IMG/VR virus record: IMGVR_UViG_3300009149_000034
Coordinates: 1-62,997 of that record
Length of the DNA: 62,997 bases
Source of the DNA: a virus
Direction: 5' to 3' (one strand)
Of the stretch, positions 62,248-62,997 are shown in pieces. Made by a program: the position numbers and the translations under genes. The notes beneath the pieces were generated by a model. That model saw only the letters and a program-made list of their open reading frames with translations, was not told the origin of the DNA and searched no databases. Numbering within the stretch: the first letter of the stretch is position 1; each line of letters begins with the position of its first letter.

Positions 62248-62828
62248 TCAGCAAAAACAGCCGCTATTTTACTGTCGAAAGTATGCAAAAGCCGCATCAT
62301 TTTAAACGCAATGGGACCAGGTCTACCCATAACGAATCGCAACTTTTTAGTGAACAGCTCTTCCGCCGCTTCCTCATCCGTGTCGTAACTCAGGAATTCA
62401 AACTTACGCTCCCCGAGTGCTCCAAGAGATGCTGCTAAATTATACCTCGCAGACAACTCGGAAACAGTCATGTTATATGTGGGGTTCTGTTCCTCAATAA
62501 GTTGCTGTGTACATACAACATCTCGGTACAAACGCGTACGCAACTTTAATGACAAAGAGCCTATGTGATACGTCTCTTCGTAGTAATCATGCGTCGCCAA
62601 ATGCTCCATAATTTGGCGTGCTTCCAATAAATCAATGCCCGCCTCTTTTAAACCCTCCTCGTACGTAGGGGGTTTAGATGTGACAGGGCCGTCCGTATTC
62701 TCCTCTTTTTTCTTCTGAATATCTTCAGGTCTCTTCTCCTCTGTTTTACGTGGTACAGCGTCCACTGGCTGCGCATCAGAAGAGTCTATAATGTCTAAGA
62801 GAGGTAATCCTTCATTCTTGTCCGTCAT
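62226..62828 (-). CDS. Tail assembly chaperone (G-like), 200 aa
   Basis: The first 85 residues are Lys/Glu/Pro-rich and likely disordered. The rest is helical: EAGIDLLEARQIMEHLATHD, IGSLSLKLRTRLYRDVV, YNMTVSELSARYNLAASLGAL, matching the size and type of tail chaperone G proteins. The last residues GSPEDF overlie the slippage window. Position just before the GT part and the tape-measure gene makes the assignment. The ribosome binding site AGGAGTAACTC is 5 bases before ATG 62828. TATAGT on the minus strand about 45 bases upstream could be a -10 box; its -35 is poor. Confidence 0.7.
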   Translation of the reverse strand: MTDKNEGLPLLDIIDSSDAQPVDAVPRKTEEKRPEDIQKKKEENTDGPVTSKPPTYEEGLKEAGIDLLEARQIMEHLATHDYYEETYHIGSLSLKLRTRLYRDVVCTQQLIEEQNPTYNMTVSELSARYNLAASLGALGERKFEFLSYDTDEEAAEELFTKKLRFVMGRPGPIAFKMMRLLHTFDSKIAAVFADGSPEDF

Positions 62829-62919
62829 GAGTTACTCCTACAGTAATGGGTTATTGAAGACTATACAAAAAAGAGTGGTATAAGGAAAGGCGAAATACAC
62901 ACCAAAGGGGCTTAATACG

Positions 62920-62997
62920 ATGATATGTAAGAAATGTTTTTACACGGTCAACTACGCACAGGACCCCACCGCCACGAAATGCACCATGTGCGGTGAA
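62920..62997 (+). CDS. Zinc-ribbon protein, N-terminal part (runs off right edge)
   Basis: ATG 62920 follows AAAGGGG and reads MICKKCFYTV, then KCTMCGE after a 14-residue loop: two C-x2-C pairs of a zinc ribbon. The frame is open to the window end (26 codons). It is divergent from the tail chaperone gene; the 90-base gap between them holds the TATAGT-like element. Function unknown; another of the many small metal-binding proteins in this phage. Confidence 0.6.
   Translation, partial: MICKKCFYTVNYAQDPTATKCTMCGE

Overview
This window is a contiguous piece of a large tailed-bacteriophage genome, almost certainly a contractile-tailed (myovirus-type) phage. Genes are packed with 1-4 base overlaps. 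Long same-strand blocks divide into a replication/early half on the plus strand and a virion half on the minus strand. A baseplate J-like protein, a gp25-like wedge candidate, a very long tape-measure-like protein preceded by a frameshifted tail chaperone pair, several long fibres and a large terminase support this. The host cannot be named. Strong AAGGAGTAA-type ribosome binding sites and a phage sigma-70 factor show a bacterial host. Two peptidoglycan amidases and a B12-dependent ribonucleotide reductase do not narrow it further. No tRNA genes, insertion sequences or CRISPR arrays were seen.

Layout. Positions 1-275 (minus) are the start of a probable portal gene running off the left edge. 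Positions 340-15908 (plus) form the replication and early block: SNF2-type helicase, Cas4-like nuclease, amidase endolysin, small zinc proteins, ParB-like protein, a probable single-strand-binding protein, a second Cas4-like nuclease, a primase-helicase, and a family A DNA polymerase with an N-terminal uracil-DNA-glycosylase-like domain. A minus-strand sigma-70 gene with zinc-ribbon insertions sits inside this block (6490-7518). It is divergent from a strong promoter that carries two perfect dyads. The polymerase is followed by the only sizeable non-coding stretch (15909-16293). That stretch is a chain of about ten hairpins ending in a Rho-independent terminator, a good candidate for an undescribed structured RNA. 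The large terminase (minus) converges on it.

Positions 17947-25607 hold the most unusual cassette. A MoxR-type AAA+ ATPase is followed, after two minus-strand genes, by a tight plus-strand operon: a metallopeptidase-like/VWA protein, a Cys-containing protein, a retron-type reverse transcriptase with an inserted Cys/His knuckle, and a Cys-rich protein of unknown fold. The four operon genes are spaced +3, -4 and -7 bases, which suggests one functional unit. I do not recognise this combination as a described system.

Positions 25609-28399 (minus) encode three virion-like proteins that appear to share a duplicated domain. Positions 28443-32405 (plus) encode a RuvC-like resolvase, a class II ribonucleotide reductase and two small proteins. 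From 32402 to 62828 everything is minus strand and structural. Read in transcription order it runs: tail chaperones (62828 downward), tape measure, tail proteins, a trio of fibres, and tail/baseplate genes including a sigma-like protein and a tail amidase. It then reaches baseplate J, two more baseplate/tail proteins and a final fibre. A zinc-ribbon gene begins on the plus strand at 62920 and runs off the right edge.

Several proteins carry C-x2-C-x5-C cysteine modules (helicase, nuclease, RT neighbour), the spacing found in Cas4/AddB iron-sulfur nucleases. Recurrent metal-binding insertions are a signature of this phage.
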